Shown here: piece by piece, positions 7,765-17,305 of the stretch
How positions within the stretch are numbered: position 1 is the stretch's first letter
Layout: the number at the start of each line of letters is the position of its first letter
Source: Bacteroidales bacterium UBA4814
GTDB lineage: Bacteria > Bacteroidota > Bacteroidia > Bacteroidales > UBA7960
Length of the DNA: 64,000 nucleotides
NCBI GenBank assembly: GCA_002402465.1
Contig: DHFW01000054.1
Span: 3,673-67,672 of the forward strand
Reading direction: 5' to 3'
The notes under the pieces: model-generated
Database searches by the model: none
Seen by the model: only the letters and a program-made list of their open reading frames with translations
Told to the model about the DNA's origin: nothing
Program-made: the position numbers and the translations under genes

Positions 7765-8640
7765 ATGTCAATACAATTGCTGAAAGGAAAGAGGGGTATC
7801 ATATTCGGGGCACTCGACGAGAACTCCATAGCCTGGAAAGTGGCTGAGAAAGCCCACGAAAACGGGGCAAAGATCGTGCTGACCAATGCACCCATTGCCC
7901 TGAGGATGGGCGAAATTTTTAAGTTAGGTGAAAAGCTTAATGCTGAGGTGATCCCTGCCGACATCACCCAGGTTGATGACCTGGAAAACCTTTTCCAGGA
8001 GAGCATGAAAATCCTTGGCGGGAAAATAGACTTTGTGCTTCACTCGGTGGGCATGTCGCCCAATGTGCGCAAAGGCCTGCACTACACCGAACTCGACTAC
8101 AACTACATGAATAAAACCCTGGATGTGTCGGCCATTTCGTTGCACAAGGTGCTTCAGGTGGCCTACCAGATGGATGCCATGAACGATTGGGGCAGTGTGG
8201 TGGCGCTCAGCTACATCGCCGCCCAGCGTACCTATTCTTCCTATAGCGATATGGCGCAGGCCAAAGCCATGCTCGAGTCCATCGCCCGCAGCTTTGGCTA
8301 CCATTATGGCATAAAACGCAAGGTGCGCGTCAACACCATTTCGCAGTCGCCCACCGTTACCACAGCCGGAACCGGTGTGGGGGGCTTCAAAAGCTTCTAT
8401 GCCTATGCAAACTGCATGTCACCCCTGGGAAATGCCTCATCCGACGAATGCGCCGACTACTGCATTGTAATGTTCTCTGACCTGACCCGTAAAGTAACCA
8501 TGCAGAACCTGTTTCACGATGGAGGCTACTCCACCATGGGTATCAGCGATACCCTCATTCAGAGCTGCTTCACCTGCCAGGGCGAATGCTTCGGCGACCT
8601 GGAGGAAAAGGAGAAAATTCTAGGACAGAAAAAGAAATAA
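7765..8640 (+). CDS. fabI: Enoyl-[acyl-carrier-protein] reductase FabI
   Basis: Catalyses the last reduction of the fatty-acid elongation cycle, NADH-dependent reduction of enoyl-ACP, in the cytosol. It has a Rossmann fold with the FabI-type nucleotide motif GIIFGALDENSIAWKVA near 11-27. The catalytic pair Tyr160 and Lys167 (Y-x6-K), with Tyr150 upstream, is the FabI arrangement. At 291 residues it is slightly longer than enteric FabI because of a tail holding a Cys cluster (SCFTCQGECFGD, about 268-279). It lies 12 bp after recN and leads into the acyl-CoA oxidation genes. Confidence 0.95.
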   Translation: MSIQLLKGKRGIIFGALDENSIAWKVAEKAHENGAKIVLTNAPIALRMGEIFKLGEKLNAEVIPADITQVDDLENLFQESMKILGGKIDFVLHSVGMSPNVRKGLHYTELDYNYMNKTLDVSAISLHKVLQVAYQMDAMNDWGSVVALSYIAAQRTYSSYSDMAQAKAMLESIARSFGYHYGIKRKVRVNTISQSPTVTTAGTGVGGFKSFYAYANCMSPLGNASSDECADYCIVMFSDLTRKVTMQNLFHDGGYSTMGISDTLIQSCFTCQGECFGDLEEKEKILGQKKK

Positions 8641-8678
8641 ATATTATATTAATCTGAAAACCAATTAATGTTTTTAAA

Positions 8679-9428
8679 ATGAATATTCTAGTTTGTATCA
8701 GTAATGTTCCCGACACCACTACCAAGGTAAAGTTTACCGACAACCACACCCGGCTCGACACCGCAGGCATACAATGGGTAATCAACCCCTGGGACGAGCT
8801 TTCGCTTACCCGCGCCCTTGAGTTGAAAGACGATGCTTCCACCGGGGTAAAGCAGGTGAGTGTGGCTCATGTGGGCCCGGCTTCGGCCGAGCCGACCATC
8901 CGTAAGGCCCTGGCCATTGGCGCCGACAGCGCCTATCGCGTCAATATGGAGCCTGCCGATTCTTACCAGGTGGCCGCCGCACTGGCTGAAGTGGTCAAAG
9001 CCGGGCAGTTCGACATCATTTTGTGTGGAATAGAATCGAGCGACTATAACGGTTCTAACGTGGGCAGCATGCTGGCCGAGTTTCTCGACCTGCCTTCGGT
9101 TTCGGCCATATCGAACCTGAAGGTTGAAGGCGGCCACCTAAGCATTACCCGCGAAATAGATGGCGGAAAGGAAGTGGTAACGGTTCCTTCGCCCTTTGTG
9201 GGCATAGTGCAGAAAGGCATTGCCAAAGAGCCGCGCATAGCCGCTATGAGGGGTATTATGATGGCGCGCTCCAAGCCCATCACCGTGGTGGAAGCACCTG
9301 ATGCAGAAGCACTCAGCTCCTTTGTTGCCTACGAACCACCACAGCCGCGCGCCGCCTGCAAATTTATTGATCCCGACAATGCCGGCCAGCTCATAGAGTT
9401 GCTTCAGAACGAAGCCAAGGTTATTTAA
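8679..9428 (+). CDS. etfB: Electron transfer flavoprotein beta subunit
   Basis: Small subunit of the soluble flavoprotein that takes electrons from acyl-CoA dehydrogenases. Its 249 residues show the EtfB fold, with the N-terminal ILVCISNVPDTTTKVKF, the AMP/FAD-binding stretch IDYNGSNVGSML-like (SSDYNGSNVGSML, about 125-137) and the recognition-loop region near 185-200 (KGIAKEPRIAAMRGIMMA). It is paired with etfA 29 bp downstream. Whether it is of the bifurcating type cannot be settled by eye; the linked membrane iron-sulfur proteins favour delivery to menaquinone. Confidence 0.94.
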   Translation: MNILVCISNVPDTTTKVKFTDNHTRLDTAGIQWVINPWDELSLTRALELKDDASTGVKQVSVAHVGPASAEPTIRKALAIGADSAYRVNMEPADSYQVAAALAEVVKAGQFDIILCGIESSDYNGSNVGSMLAEFLDLPSVSAISNLKVEGGHLSITREIDGGKEVVTVPSPFVGIVQKGIAKEPRIAAMRGIMMARSKPITVVEAPDAEALSSFVAYEPPQPRAACKFIDPDNAGQLIELLQNEAKVI

Positions 9429-9457
9429 TCAGTGCAAACCGAAAAAATTACATCCAA

Positions 9458-10429
9458 ATGTCAGTAATCATTTATGCCGAAAATTGGGACGGCAAATTTA
9501 AGAAACTAACTTTCGAACTGGCTTCATACGGTGCCAAGGTTGCCGAAATGCTGGGCACCAGCCTGGTTGCGGTTTCCATTGGAAAAGTGGAAGAAAGCGA
9601 ATTGAAAGAGTTGGGAAAATACGGTGTTCAAAAGGTTGTTGCAACAGATCATGAGTTGCTCAGACCTCTCGACAGCAAAGCTTACACCAGCCTTATTGCC
9701 CAGGTAGCCCAAAAGGAAGACGCCAAAGTAATTGTGATGGCCAGCAACAATGCCGGCAAATCCATTGCTCCCAGGTTGTCCGTTAAAATGAAAGCTGCTC
9801 TTGGATCGGGCGTTAACAAATTGCCGCTTAGCACCGAGCCTTTCGTGGTTAGTAAAAAGGTTTTCTCGGGCAATGCATTTGCACATCTTTCGCTTAATAC
9901 AGAAGTAAAAATTATTACCCTGATGCAGAACTCTTTCGACCTGGTTGCAAAACCGGTTGAACCCGAAATCGAACAGTTTTCCGTAAAGCTCGATGCTGCA
10001 GACGTTAAAACGCAGGTTAAAGAAGTGCAAAAGCACGATGGTAAGATGTTGCTCACTGATGCCGAGATCGTCATTTCGGGCGGGCGGGGCATGAAATCGG
10101 CCGAAAACTGGCAGCCCATCCTTGAACTGGCCGAGCTGCTCAACGCTGCCACAGCCTGTTCGCGTCCGGTATCCGATGAAGGCTGGCGCCCCCACGAAGA
10201 GCATACCGGGCAAACCGGGAAAATTATTGCACCCAACCTGTATTTTGCCATTGGCATTTCGGGCGCCACCCAGCACCTGGCAGGGGTCAGCTCGTCAAAA
10301 TATATCGTGGCCATTAATTCCGACAAATCGGCTCCCATCTTTGAGGCGGCCCAGTACGGCATCGTGGGTGATGCCATGAAAGTGCTGCCCAAACTTGTGG
10401 AAGCTGTGAAGGAAATAAAAACCAAATAA
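9458..10429 (+). CDS. etfA: Electron transfer flavoprotein alpha subunit
   Basis: Large ETF subunit, which binds the redox-active FAD. The 323 residues contain the N-terminal adenine-nucleotide-like domain and a C-terminal FAD domain. The latter has the signature SGGRGMKSAENW near 206-218 and the later AIGISGATQHLAGV near 264-277. The gene follows etfB and precedes two Fe-S proteins. A hairpin at 10437-10476 lies just after it, so downstream expression may be lowered relative to etfBA. Confidence 0.95.
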   Translation: MSVIIYAENWDGKFKKLTFELASYGAKVAEMLGTSLVAVSIGKVEESELKELGKYGVQKVVATDHELLRPLDSKAYTSLIAQVAQKEDAKVIVMASNNAGKSIAPRLSVKMKAALGSGVNKLPLSTEPFVVSKKVFSGNAFAHLSLNTEVKIITLMQNSFDLVAKPVEPEIEQFSVKLDAADVKTQVKEVQKHDGKMLLTDAEIVISGGRGMKSAENWQPILELAELLNAATACSRPVSDEGWRPHEEHTGQTGKIIAPNLYFAIGISGATQHLAGVSSSKYIVAINSDKSAPIFEAAQYGIVGDAMKVLPKLVEAVKEIKTK

Positions 10430-10436
10430 CAACCTT

Positions 10437-10476
10437 TTGCCCCTGCCGCTAACTGCCGGCAGGGGCAAGGTGTTTT
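10437..10476 (+). terminator. Terminator or attenuator after etfA
   Basis: Arms TTGCCCCTGCC (10437-10447) and GGCAGGGGCAA (10458-10468) give a strong 11 bp stem followed by a short T run at 10472-10476. It lies inside an otherwise collinear gene set, so partial read-through is plausible. Confidence 0.75.
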
Positions 10477-10517
10477 TGGCCTTTTTGTAAAATAAACTAC
10501 CAAACCAAACCAAATTT

Positions 10518-11837
10518 ATGACCAGCCAGATAATTTTTGCAGCAGCCCTGATTCTTACTTTTGGCGTATTTGGCTACACCACCTGGAGGTATGTGAGGCT
10601 GTTCCAGCTTACCAAGCCTGCCTTCCCCGTAAGGGATATTGGCAAGCGCATTTCGCTTACGCTGAAAGTGGCCCTGGGGCAGTCGAAAATGTTCAGAAAA
10701 CCCTTTACAGGCATTATGCACGCGTTGGTGTTCTGGGGCTTCCTGGTAATCCTGATCGGTAGCATAGAAATGGTGATCGATGGGCTTTTTGGTATCGAGC
10801 GCTCCCTGAAGGTGATGGGCGGCTTTTATGATGTGGTAATGGCCAGCGGCGACATTTTTTCCCTGATCGTGGCCATTGCCATCCTGGTTTTCCTTGGCCG
10901 AAGGCTGTTTATCCATGTGAAGCGATTTGAAGGAATTGAAATGAAGCACATGTCGCACCTGGATGCCAAGGTGGCACTCGGCATCATTTTGTTGCTTATG
11001 CTCACGCTGCTGGGCCTCAACACCAGCTATGTGGCGCACCAAACGGCCATTAACGAACCCATTCACGGCATTTTTCCGGTAAGCCAACACCTTACAGGAC
11101 TGGTGTCGGGTTTAAGCCCGGCAGCCCTGCACTTGCATCACCAGGCCCACTGGTGGGCACACATTCTGCTCATCTTTTTCTTTGCCAACCTGTTGCCCTA
11201 CAGCAAGCATTTTCACGTGTTTATGTCGGTTCCCAATGTGTTTCTCAGCAGGCTCGACCCCCTGGGCAAACTTCCCAACATGGACAGCATCACCCGTGAG
11301 GTAAAGCTGATGATGGACCCCGCCACCGCCTTTGCACCCGTGGAAGGCGATGCCGCTCCAGAACGCTTTGGCGTGCTTGATGCAGACGATGTGACCTGGA
11401 AAAACTACCTGGACTCGCTGGCTTGTACCGAATGCGGACGCTGTACCTCGGTATGCCCGGCGGCCATTACCGGCAAAAAGCTTTCACCCCGCAAGATCAT
11501 GATGGACCTGCGCGCGCGCATGCGCGAAAAGGGGCGAGGTCTGCTCAAATCGGGCAAGGACTTTTCGGACAATAAATCACTGCTACGCGATTATATCAGC
11601 GAAGAAGAGCTCTGGGCCTGCACTACCTGCAACGCCTGCGCCATGGAGTGCCCCATCAACATCAACCATCCCACCTTGATTGTCGATATGCGCCGCTACC
11701 TGGTCATGGAAGAAGGCTCTGCACCGGGCGAGCTTAAGGCTGTTTTCAACAATATTGAAAACAACGGCGCCCCCTGGCAATACTCGGTTGAAGACCGCCT
11801 GCTGTGGGCCAAAGACCTTGAAATCAAAAAATCATAA
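10518..11837 (+). CDS. Membrane cytochrome-like/4Fe-4S protein, EMO-like electron transfer subunit
   Basis: A 439-residue inner membrane electron carrier. The N-terminal half has about five hydrophobic helices with conserved His residues in a NarI-like arrangement. The C-terminal half has two 4Fe-4S motifs, CTECGRCTSVCP at about 303-314 and CTTCNACAMECP at about 367-378, as in GlpC/HdrC-like proteins. The next gene encodes a CCG-domain protein. Together they correspond to the parts of ETF:menaquinone oxidoreductase (EMO), which is usually one longer chain. Predicted job: pass electrons from EtfAB to menaquinone. The domains are seen; the role is inferred from neighbours. Confidence 0.8.
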   Translation: MTSQIIFAAALILTFGVFGYTTWRYVRLFQLTKPAFPVRDIGKRISLTLKVALGQSKMFRKPFTGIMHALVFWGFLVILIGSIEMVIDGLFGIERSLKVMGGFYDVVMASGDIFSLIVAIAILVFLGRRLFIHVKRFEGIEMKHMSHLDAKVALGIILLLMLTLLGLNTSYVAHQTAINEPIHGIFPVSQHLTGLVSGLSPAALHLHHQAHWWAHILLIFFFANLLPYSKHFHVFMSVPNVFLSRLDPLGKLPNMDSITREVKLMMDPATAFAPVEGDAAPERFGVLDADDVTWKNYLDSLACTECGRCTSVCPAAITGKKLSPRKIMMDLRARMREKGRGLLKSGKDFSDNKSLLRDYISEEELWACTTCNACAMECPININHPTLIVDMRRYLVMEEGSAPGELKAVFNNIENNGAPWQYSVEDRLLWAKDLEIKKS

Positions 11838-11863
11838 GCCACTACAAGCAATAATTTAAGACA

Positions 11864-12658
11864 ATGGAGACCACAAAAATAGCAGTGCCCGTAATGGCCG
11901 ATCTTTTTTCCAGGGGCGAAAAGCCCGAATACCTCTTTTGGGTAGGCTGTGCCGGGGCTTATGACGACCGTTACAAAAAAGTGGCAGCTGCCTTCGCAAA
12001 GATCCTTTCTTACCTCGAGGTGAACTATGCCGTGCTGGGCAAAGAAGAGTCGTGCACGGGCGATCCCGCCCGCCGCTCAGGCAATGAAATGCTCTACCAG
12101 ATGCAGGCCCTGCAAAACATCGAGATATTCAAGGCCTACGAGGTGAAAAAGATCATTACCATTTGCCCGCATTGTTATAATATTTTCAAAAACGAGTATC
12201 CCGACCTAGGCGGAATTTACGAGGTGATCAGCTATGTCGATTTTCTGGATGACCTGATTTCAGAGGGAAAGCTGCAGATTGATCCCCGAGTGTTTACAAA
12301 TGTAACCATCACCTACCACGATCCTTGCTACCTGGGCCGGGCCAACGATATCTACGAATCGCCCCGCAGGGTGCTCAATTCCCTTTCGGGGAAAATAGTG
12401 GAAATGCACCGCAACAAAAGCTTTGCACTCTGTTGCGGGGCCGGAGGCGGCCAAATGTTTAAGGAAGCAGAAAAGGGAGATAAGGAGGTTTTTATCGAGC
12501 GTATTGAAGACGCGCTTAAAACCGATGCAAAAGTTATTGCAACATCCTGCCCTTTTTGCATGACTATGATGACCGATGGCCTGAAATACAAAAACCGCGA
12601 AGAAGAGATCAAAAATTACGATATTGCCGAACTCATTGCCCAGGCATTGGGTATTTAA
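11864..12658 (+). CDS. CCG-domain (HdrB/GlpC-like) iron-sulfur protein
   Basis: A 264-residue soluble protein with two cysteine-rich domains of the heterodisulfide-reductase B type. The first has the variant ESCTGDPARR followed by CPHC. The second has ALCCGAGGGQ followed by SCPFC near the C-terminus. Such domains bind an unusual iron-sulfur cluster or mediate electron transfer in HdrB, GlpC and EMO-type enzymes. It starts 26 bp after the membrane partner and 25 bp before the acyl-CoA dehydrogenase gene. Predicted to complete the membrane ETF-oxidising module. Confidence 0.85.
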   Translation: METTKIAVPVMADLFSRGEKPEYLFWVGCAGAYDDRYKKVAAAFAKILSYLEVNYAVLGKEESCTGDPARRSGNEMLYQMQALQNIEIFKAYEVKKIITICPHCYNIFKNEYPDLGGIYEVISYVDFLDDLISEGKLQIDPRVFTNVTITYHDPCYLGRANDIYESPRRVLNSLSGKIVEMHRNKSFALCCGAGGGQMFKEAEKGDKEVFIERIEDALKTDAKVIATSCPFCMTMMTDGLKYKNREEEIKNYDIAELIAQALGI

Positions 12659-12683
12659 CCATCAATAAAACCAAACTCAAAAA

Positions 12684-14465
12684 ATGGACAAACCAAAAAA
12701 CCTGAAAAGCGGCGAATTCCTGGTAAAGGAAGTTGATGCCAATGAAATTTTCGTTCCCGAGGAGTACAACGAGGAACAGCTAATGATTGCCCAGACGTGT
12801 AAAGATTTTATTGAAGCTGAAGTATATCCGCATCTTGACAAACTCGACAAGGGCGACCGCGAACTGATGAAGGAAATATTGAAAAAGTCGGGCGAGTTGG
12901 GCCTTATGGGCATTTCCATTCCCGAAGAATACGGTGGTTTCGGGCAGTCGTTTGTAACCCAAATGCTTGCCGCCGAAACCATTGGCGCCGCCTATTCCTT
13001 CTCGGTGGCTTTCATGGCCCATTGTGGAATAGGTACTCTGCCCATTATGTATTATGGCAACGAGGAACAGCGTCAGCGGTACATTCCCAGGCTGGCTTCT
13101 GGCGAGCTGCTTGGTGCTTATTGCTTAACGGAGCCGGGCGCAGGCAGCGATGCCAACTCGGGCACCTCGAAAGCTATTCCTACAGAAGATGGAAAATATT
13201 ACAAACTGAACGGCCAGAAAATGTGGATCACCAACGCGGGTTTCTGCGACACCCAGGTGGTATTTGCCAAGGTGGAGAACGACCGTATTTTGAGCGCTTT
13301 TATAGTGGAAAGCGATATGCCTGGGGTGGTCATTGGTCCCGATGAGCACAAAATGGGTATCAAAGGTTCTTCCACAGCCCAAATTTATTACAACGACGTA
13401 AAAATACCCGCCGAAAATATGCTGGGTTCCCGCGGCGAAGGTTTCCGCATTGCCTTGAGCATATTGCACATGGGCCGCATGAAACTGGGTGCCAACGTGA
13501 TTGGTGCCGCCAAAAAAGCCATTACCGATTCCGTAAAATATGCCAATGAGCGCAAGCAGTTCTGTGTGCTCATTTCCACCTTTGGTGCCATTCAGCATAA
13601 ACTGGCCGAAATGGTTATCCGCCTTTTTGCACATGAATCGGCCATTTATCGCGTAAGCAAGGATATAGATGACTTGCTCGAAGTGCTGAAAACCACCGAA
13701 CCCGACTACGGGCGCGCCACCATCGAAGCCATCAGCCATTATGCCGTTGAAGATGCCATCCTTAAGGTATATGGTTCAGAAATGCTCGACTTCGTGGCCG
13801 ATGAAGCCGTTCAGATTCATGGAGGCATGGGGTATTCAGCCGAGATGAATGTTGAACGAGGCTACCGTGATTCACGCATCAATCGTATATTCGAAGGCAC
13901 TAATGAAATAAACCGCCTGCTGGTGGGCGATACTGCCATGAAGCGTGCCTTGAAGGGCGATTTCGACCTCTTCGGGCCTGCAGCTGAATTGTATAACAAC
14001 CTGGACAGCATTACCGATGGCAAAGTGGAAGGTGAAGATTACTACCAGGAGAAACAGCGCTACCTGAAAAATTACAAAAAGGTTGCTCTGCTTTGCATTC
14101 AAGCTGCATCCACCCAGTTTGCCAAAAAACTGGTGCGTGAGCAGGAAATCATGATGAACATTGCCGATGTGATCAGCGAACTTTACATTGCCGAGTCGCT
14201 TGCCCTCAGGGTGCAAAAAGTGGAAAGCATGAAAGGGGAACAAGCTGCCCTTTACAAAGATATCCTGGATGTTTTTGTATATGATGCAGCACAAAAGATT
14301 CGCGGCTTTGCATTAGATTGTGTTTTTTCCTTGCCTGAACCGGGCGATACCAACCGTTTGGCTGCAGCCGTTAACACTCTTACAACCGTTGCCGGTGTCA
14401 ATGTTAAAGAAGCACGCCGCCGCATTGCAGCAAAACTGATACAGGATAACGAATATAAGTTCTGA
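12684..14465 (+). CDS. Acyl-CoA dehydrogenase family protein
   Basis: FAD enzyme that introduces a double bond into an acyl-CoA and hands electrons to ETF. Of its 593 residues, about 1-425 form the usual ACAD core, with the signature AYCLTEPGAGSDANS near 150-165 and the catalytic-base region RIFEGTNEINR near 401-411 (Glu about 404). About 170 further residues form a helical C-terminal extension, as in long-chain types such as VLCAD/ACAD9. It closes the etfB-etfA-Fe-S gene set. Chain-length preference is not determinable here. A bidirectional terminator follows. Confidence 0.92.
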   Translation: MDKPKNLKSGEFLVKEVDANEIFVPEEYNEEQLMIAQTCKDFIEAEVYPHLDKLDKGDRELMKEILKKSGELGLMGISIPEEYGGFGQSFVTQMLAAETIGAAYSFSVAFMAHCGIGTLPIMYYGNEEQRQRYIPRLASGELLGAYCLTEPGAGSDANSGTSKAIPTEDGKYYKLNGQKMWITNAGFCDTQVVFAKVENDRILSAFIVESDMPGVVIGPDEHKMGIKGSSTAQIYYNDVKIPAENMLGSRGEGFRIALSILHMGRMKLGANVIGAAKKAITDSVKYANERKQFCVLISTFGAIQHKLAEMVIRLFAHESAIYRVSKDIDDLLEVLKTTEPDYGRATIEAISHYAVEDAILKVYGSEMLDFVADEAVQIHGGMGYSAEMNVERGYRDSRINRIFEGTNEINRLLVGDTAMKRALKGDFDLFGPAAELYNNLDSITDGKVEGEDYYQEKQRYLKNYKKVALLCIQAASTQFAKKLVREQEIMMNIADVISELYIAESLALRVQKVESMKGEQAALYKDILDVFVYDAAQKIRGFALDCVFSLPEPGDTNRLAAAVNTLTTVAGVNVKEARRRIAAKLIQDNEYKF

Positions 14466-14480
14466 TAACCACCAGAAACA

Positions 14481-14516
14481 AAAAAAGGGGTACCAATCGG
14501 ACCCCTTTTTTGTTTT
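14481..14516. terminator. Bidirectional terminator between convergent acd and clpC
   Basis: A perfect stem of about 11 bp, AAAAAAGGGGT against ACCCCTTTTTT, with A and T runs on either side serves transcripts from both directions. Confidence 0.9.
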
Positions 14517-14529
14517 AAAACATTTAGGT

Positions 14530-17094
14530 TTAATCTTCCTTCTTTTCAGTATCTGCGGGTTTCTTGGTTTCGGACTCCAGCTTGCGCGGCCCAATGTGAA
14601 TTTCCTGGCTGTCTTTGTCGAAATCAATAAAAATGATTTCGCCTTCTTTCACCCGGGCCTTGATGATCTCTTCGGCCAGCGGGTCTTCCAGATATTTCTG
14701 AATGGCACGTTTGAGCGGACGGGCCCCAAAGGCAGCATCCCAGCCCTTTTCGGCAATAAATTCCTTGGCTTCAAGCGAAAGTTCTACTTTGTAACCAAGG
14801 TCGTTGATACGCTTGTATAGCTTGGCAAGTTCAATGTCGATAATTTTGAAGATATGCTCTTTTTGGAGCGAATCAAAAATGACCACATCGTCCACACGAT
14901 TGAGGAATTCAGGTGCAAAAGCTTTTTTCAGGGCATTTTCAATCACACTTTGTGCGTATTCACCCGAAGCCGCTTGCTTGGCTGAGGTACTGAAACCAAC
15001 CCCCATGCCGAAATCTTTAAGCTGACGCGAGCCGATATTTGACGTCATAATGATAATAGTGTTCTTGAAGTCGATACGACGACCAAGGCTGTCGGTCAAC
15101 TGCCCATCATCGAGCACCTGCAGCAAGAGGTGGAACACATCGGGGTGTGCCTTTTCGATTTCATCAAGTAACACCACAGAGTATGGCTTACGGCGAATCT
15201 TCTCGGTAAGCTGCCCGCCTTCTTCGTAGCCCACATATCCGGGAGGGGCGCCAATGAGGCGGCTCACGGCAAATTTCTCCATGTATTCGCTCATGTCGAT
15301 GCGCACCAGGGCGTCGTCCGAGTCGAACAGATGCTTCGACAGCACCTTGGCAAGGTGGGTTTTGCCCACACCGGTGGGGCCAAGGAAAATAAACGAGCCA
15401 ATGGGTTTGTTGGGGTCTTTCAATCCGGCACGGTTGCGACGAATGCTTCGCACCACTTTGATAATGGCCTCATCCTGTCCTATCACGGAGCGGGCCAGGT
15501 CTTTCTCCATGCTGATCAGGCGTTCGCTTTCGTTCAGGGCGATGCGCTGAACCGGCACTCCGGTCATCATCGAAACCACCTCAGAAACGTTTTGCTCGGT
15601 AACCACCTCGCGATGCAGTTGCGACTCTTCCTCCCAGCGGCGCTTTTCCTGTTCGAGCTTTTCGCCAAGCTCGCGCTCCTGGTCGCGCAGCTTGGCCGCC
15701 AGTTCATATTTCTGACTCTTGATGGCGCGGGTTTTTTCTTCGCGAACCTCGTCGATGCGGCCTTCAATTTCAATGATATTCTCAGGAACCTTAATGTTGG
15801 TTATGTGTACCCGCGATCCGGCCTCGTCCAGGGCATCAATGGCCTTGTCGGGAAGGCAACGGTCGCTCACGTAACGGTCGGTAAGGTGCACGCAAGCCTT
15901 AATGGCCTCGTCGGAATAGGTAACCAGGTGGTGGTCTTCGTATTTCTGCTTGATGTTGTTCAGAATCTCGATGGTTTCTTCGGGCGAGGTGGGGTCGATG
16001 AGGATCTTCTGGAAGCGGCGTTCCAGGGCTCCGTCTTTTTCAATGTGCTGACGGTATTCGTCGAGGGTGGTGGCGCCAATGCACTGCAAATCACCGCGCG
16101 CCAGGGCGGGTTTGAACATATTGCTGGCATCCAGCGAGCCTGATGCACCGCCGGCCCCCACAATGGTATGCAACTCGTCGATAAAGAGAATAACGTCAGG
16201 GTTTTTCTCCAGCTCGTTGAGCAGTGCTTTCATGCGCTCCTCAAACTGCCCGCGATACTTGGTGCCGGCCACCAGCGAAGCAATGTCGAGGGTAACCAGC
16301 CTTTTGTTGAAAAGGGCCCTTGACACTTTACGCTGCACAATGCGCAGGGCCAGACCCTCGGCAATGGCCGACTTACCCACGCCGGGCTCACCAATCAGTA
16401 TGGGGTTGTTTTTTTTGCGGCGCGAAAGGATCTGGGCAATGCGCTCCAGCTCTTTTTCTCTTCCAACCACGGGGTCGAGGCGGTTTTCCTCGGCAGCACG
16501 GGTCAGGTCGCGGCCAAAATTGTCGAGCACGGGGGTCTTCGACTTGTCAGAGATCTTCTTATAGGAGCTGCCAAAGCTGCTCTCGCCGGCATCATCGTCA
16601 TCGCCTCCGGCAGAAAGATCTCCGCGAATGTCGTGACGGGTTTCGCCCTCGGGGTTGCCGCCGCGCCAGTTGTTGATTTCCTCTTTAATCAGATCATAAT
16701 CAACGCCTTGCTGGTTGAGGGTTTTGGTGGCCAGGTTGTCGGTGTCTTTCAGTATGCTCAGCAACAGGTGCTCGGTACCTATCATCTCACTGTTGAAAAG
16801 TTTTGCTTCCAGGTAGGTGATTTTCAAAACCCTTTCTGCCTGTTTTATCAGCGGAATATTATCGAGGCTGCGGCTACGCGGCGAGGAGCCTTTGATTGTA
16901 TTCTCAATGATGGTTTTCAACCTCAACAAATCAATTCCCAGATGAGATAATATCTTAACCGCCAAGCCTTCGCCTTCCCTGATAATGCCGAGAAGGAGAT
17001 GTTCGATCCCTATGTAATCGTTGCCATTGCGGAGCGCCTCCTCGCGGCTGTAAGTGATCACATCTTTTACTCTTGGTGAAAATTTTGCTTCCAT
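14530..17094 (-). CDS. clpC: ATP-dependent Clp protease ATP-binding subunit ClpC
   Basis: AAA+ unfoldase that feeds substrates to ClpP. The 854 residues comprise two Clp-N repeats (about 1-150), an acidic linker, AAA-1 with Walker A GEPGVGKS near 235 and Walker B VILFIDELHT, a UVR-type middle domain (about 440-480, IDEVREEKTRAIKSQKYELA), and AAA-2 with Walker A GPTGVGKT near 570, ending in a ClpB-like D2 small domain. The UVR motif marks it as ClpC rather than ClpA or ClpB. It is divergent from gyrA and monocistronic. Confidence 0.97.
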   Translation of the reverse strand: MEAKFSPRVKDVITYSREEALRNGNDYIGIEHLLLGIIREGEGLAVKILSHLGIDLLRLKTIIENTIKGSSPRSRSLDNIPLIKQAERVLKITYLEAKLFNSEMIGTEHLLLSILKDTDNLATKTLNQQGVDYDLIKEEINNWRGGNPEGETRHDIRGDLSAGGDDDDAGESSFGSSYKKISDKSKTPVLDNFGRDLTRAAEENRLDPVVGREKELERIAQILSRRKKNNPILIGEPGVGKSAIAEGLALRIVQRKVSRALFNKRLVTLDIASLVAGTKYRGQFEERMKALLNELEKNPDVILFIDELHTIVGAGGASGSLDASNMFKPALARGDLQCIGATTLDEYRQHIEKDGALERRFQKILIDPTSPEETIEILNNIKQKYEDHHLVTYSDEAIKACVHLTDRYVSDRCLPDKAIDALDEAGSRVHITNIKVPENIIEIEGRIDEVREEKTRAIKSQKYELAAKLRDQERELGEKLEQEKRRWEEESQLHREVVTEQNVSEVVSMMTGVPVQRIALNESERLISMEKDLARSVIGQDEAIIKVVRSIRRNRAGLKDPNKPIGSFIFLGPTGVGKTHLAKVLSKHLFDSDDALVRIDMSEYMEKFAVSRLIGAPPGYVGYEEGGQLTEKIRRKPYSVVLLDEIEKAHPDVFHLLLQVLDDGQLTDSLGRRIDFKNTIIIMTSNIGSRQLKDFGMGVGFSTSAKQAASGEYAQSVIENALKKAFAPEFLNRVDDVVIFDSLQKEHIFKIIDIELAKLYKRINDLGYKVELSLEAKEFIAEKGWDAAFGARPLKRAIQKYLEDPLAEEIIKARVKEGEIIFIDFDKDSQEIHIGPRKLESETKKPADTEKKED

Positions 17095-17119
17095 TTAGTC
17101 TAAATAAATTTATGCCAAT

Positions 17120-17127
17120 CAAAATTA
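17120..17127 (-). promoter_or_regulatory. -7 box (TAATTTTG on the minus strand) for clpC
   Basis: The plus-strand CAAAATTA reads as TAATTTTG toward clpC, 25 bp before its ATG. Confidence 0.4.
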
Positions 17128-17305
17128 AGTACAATATTAATCAATTCATTAATTACCTTCCGGATTTATTAACAATAATTAACTGGAATTGTTAGAAACA
17201 CTGCTGATTTTATTATGATTTTAGCAAGGTAAAGTGCTTTAAAAAGTGTATTTTCGTAGCTTGTAATCCTCACAGAAAAAATTTTGTAAAACACTATTAA
17301 TCAAT

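Noticed and set aside
15331..16143. 270-residue plus-strand frame inside clpC
   Set aside because: Antisense shadow of a well-conserved coding region; no motif or ribosome site of its own.
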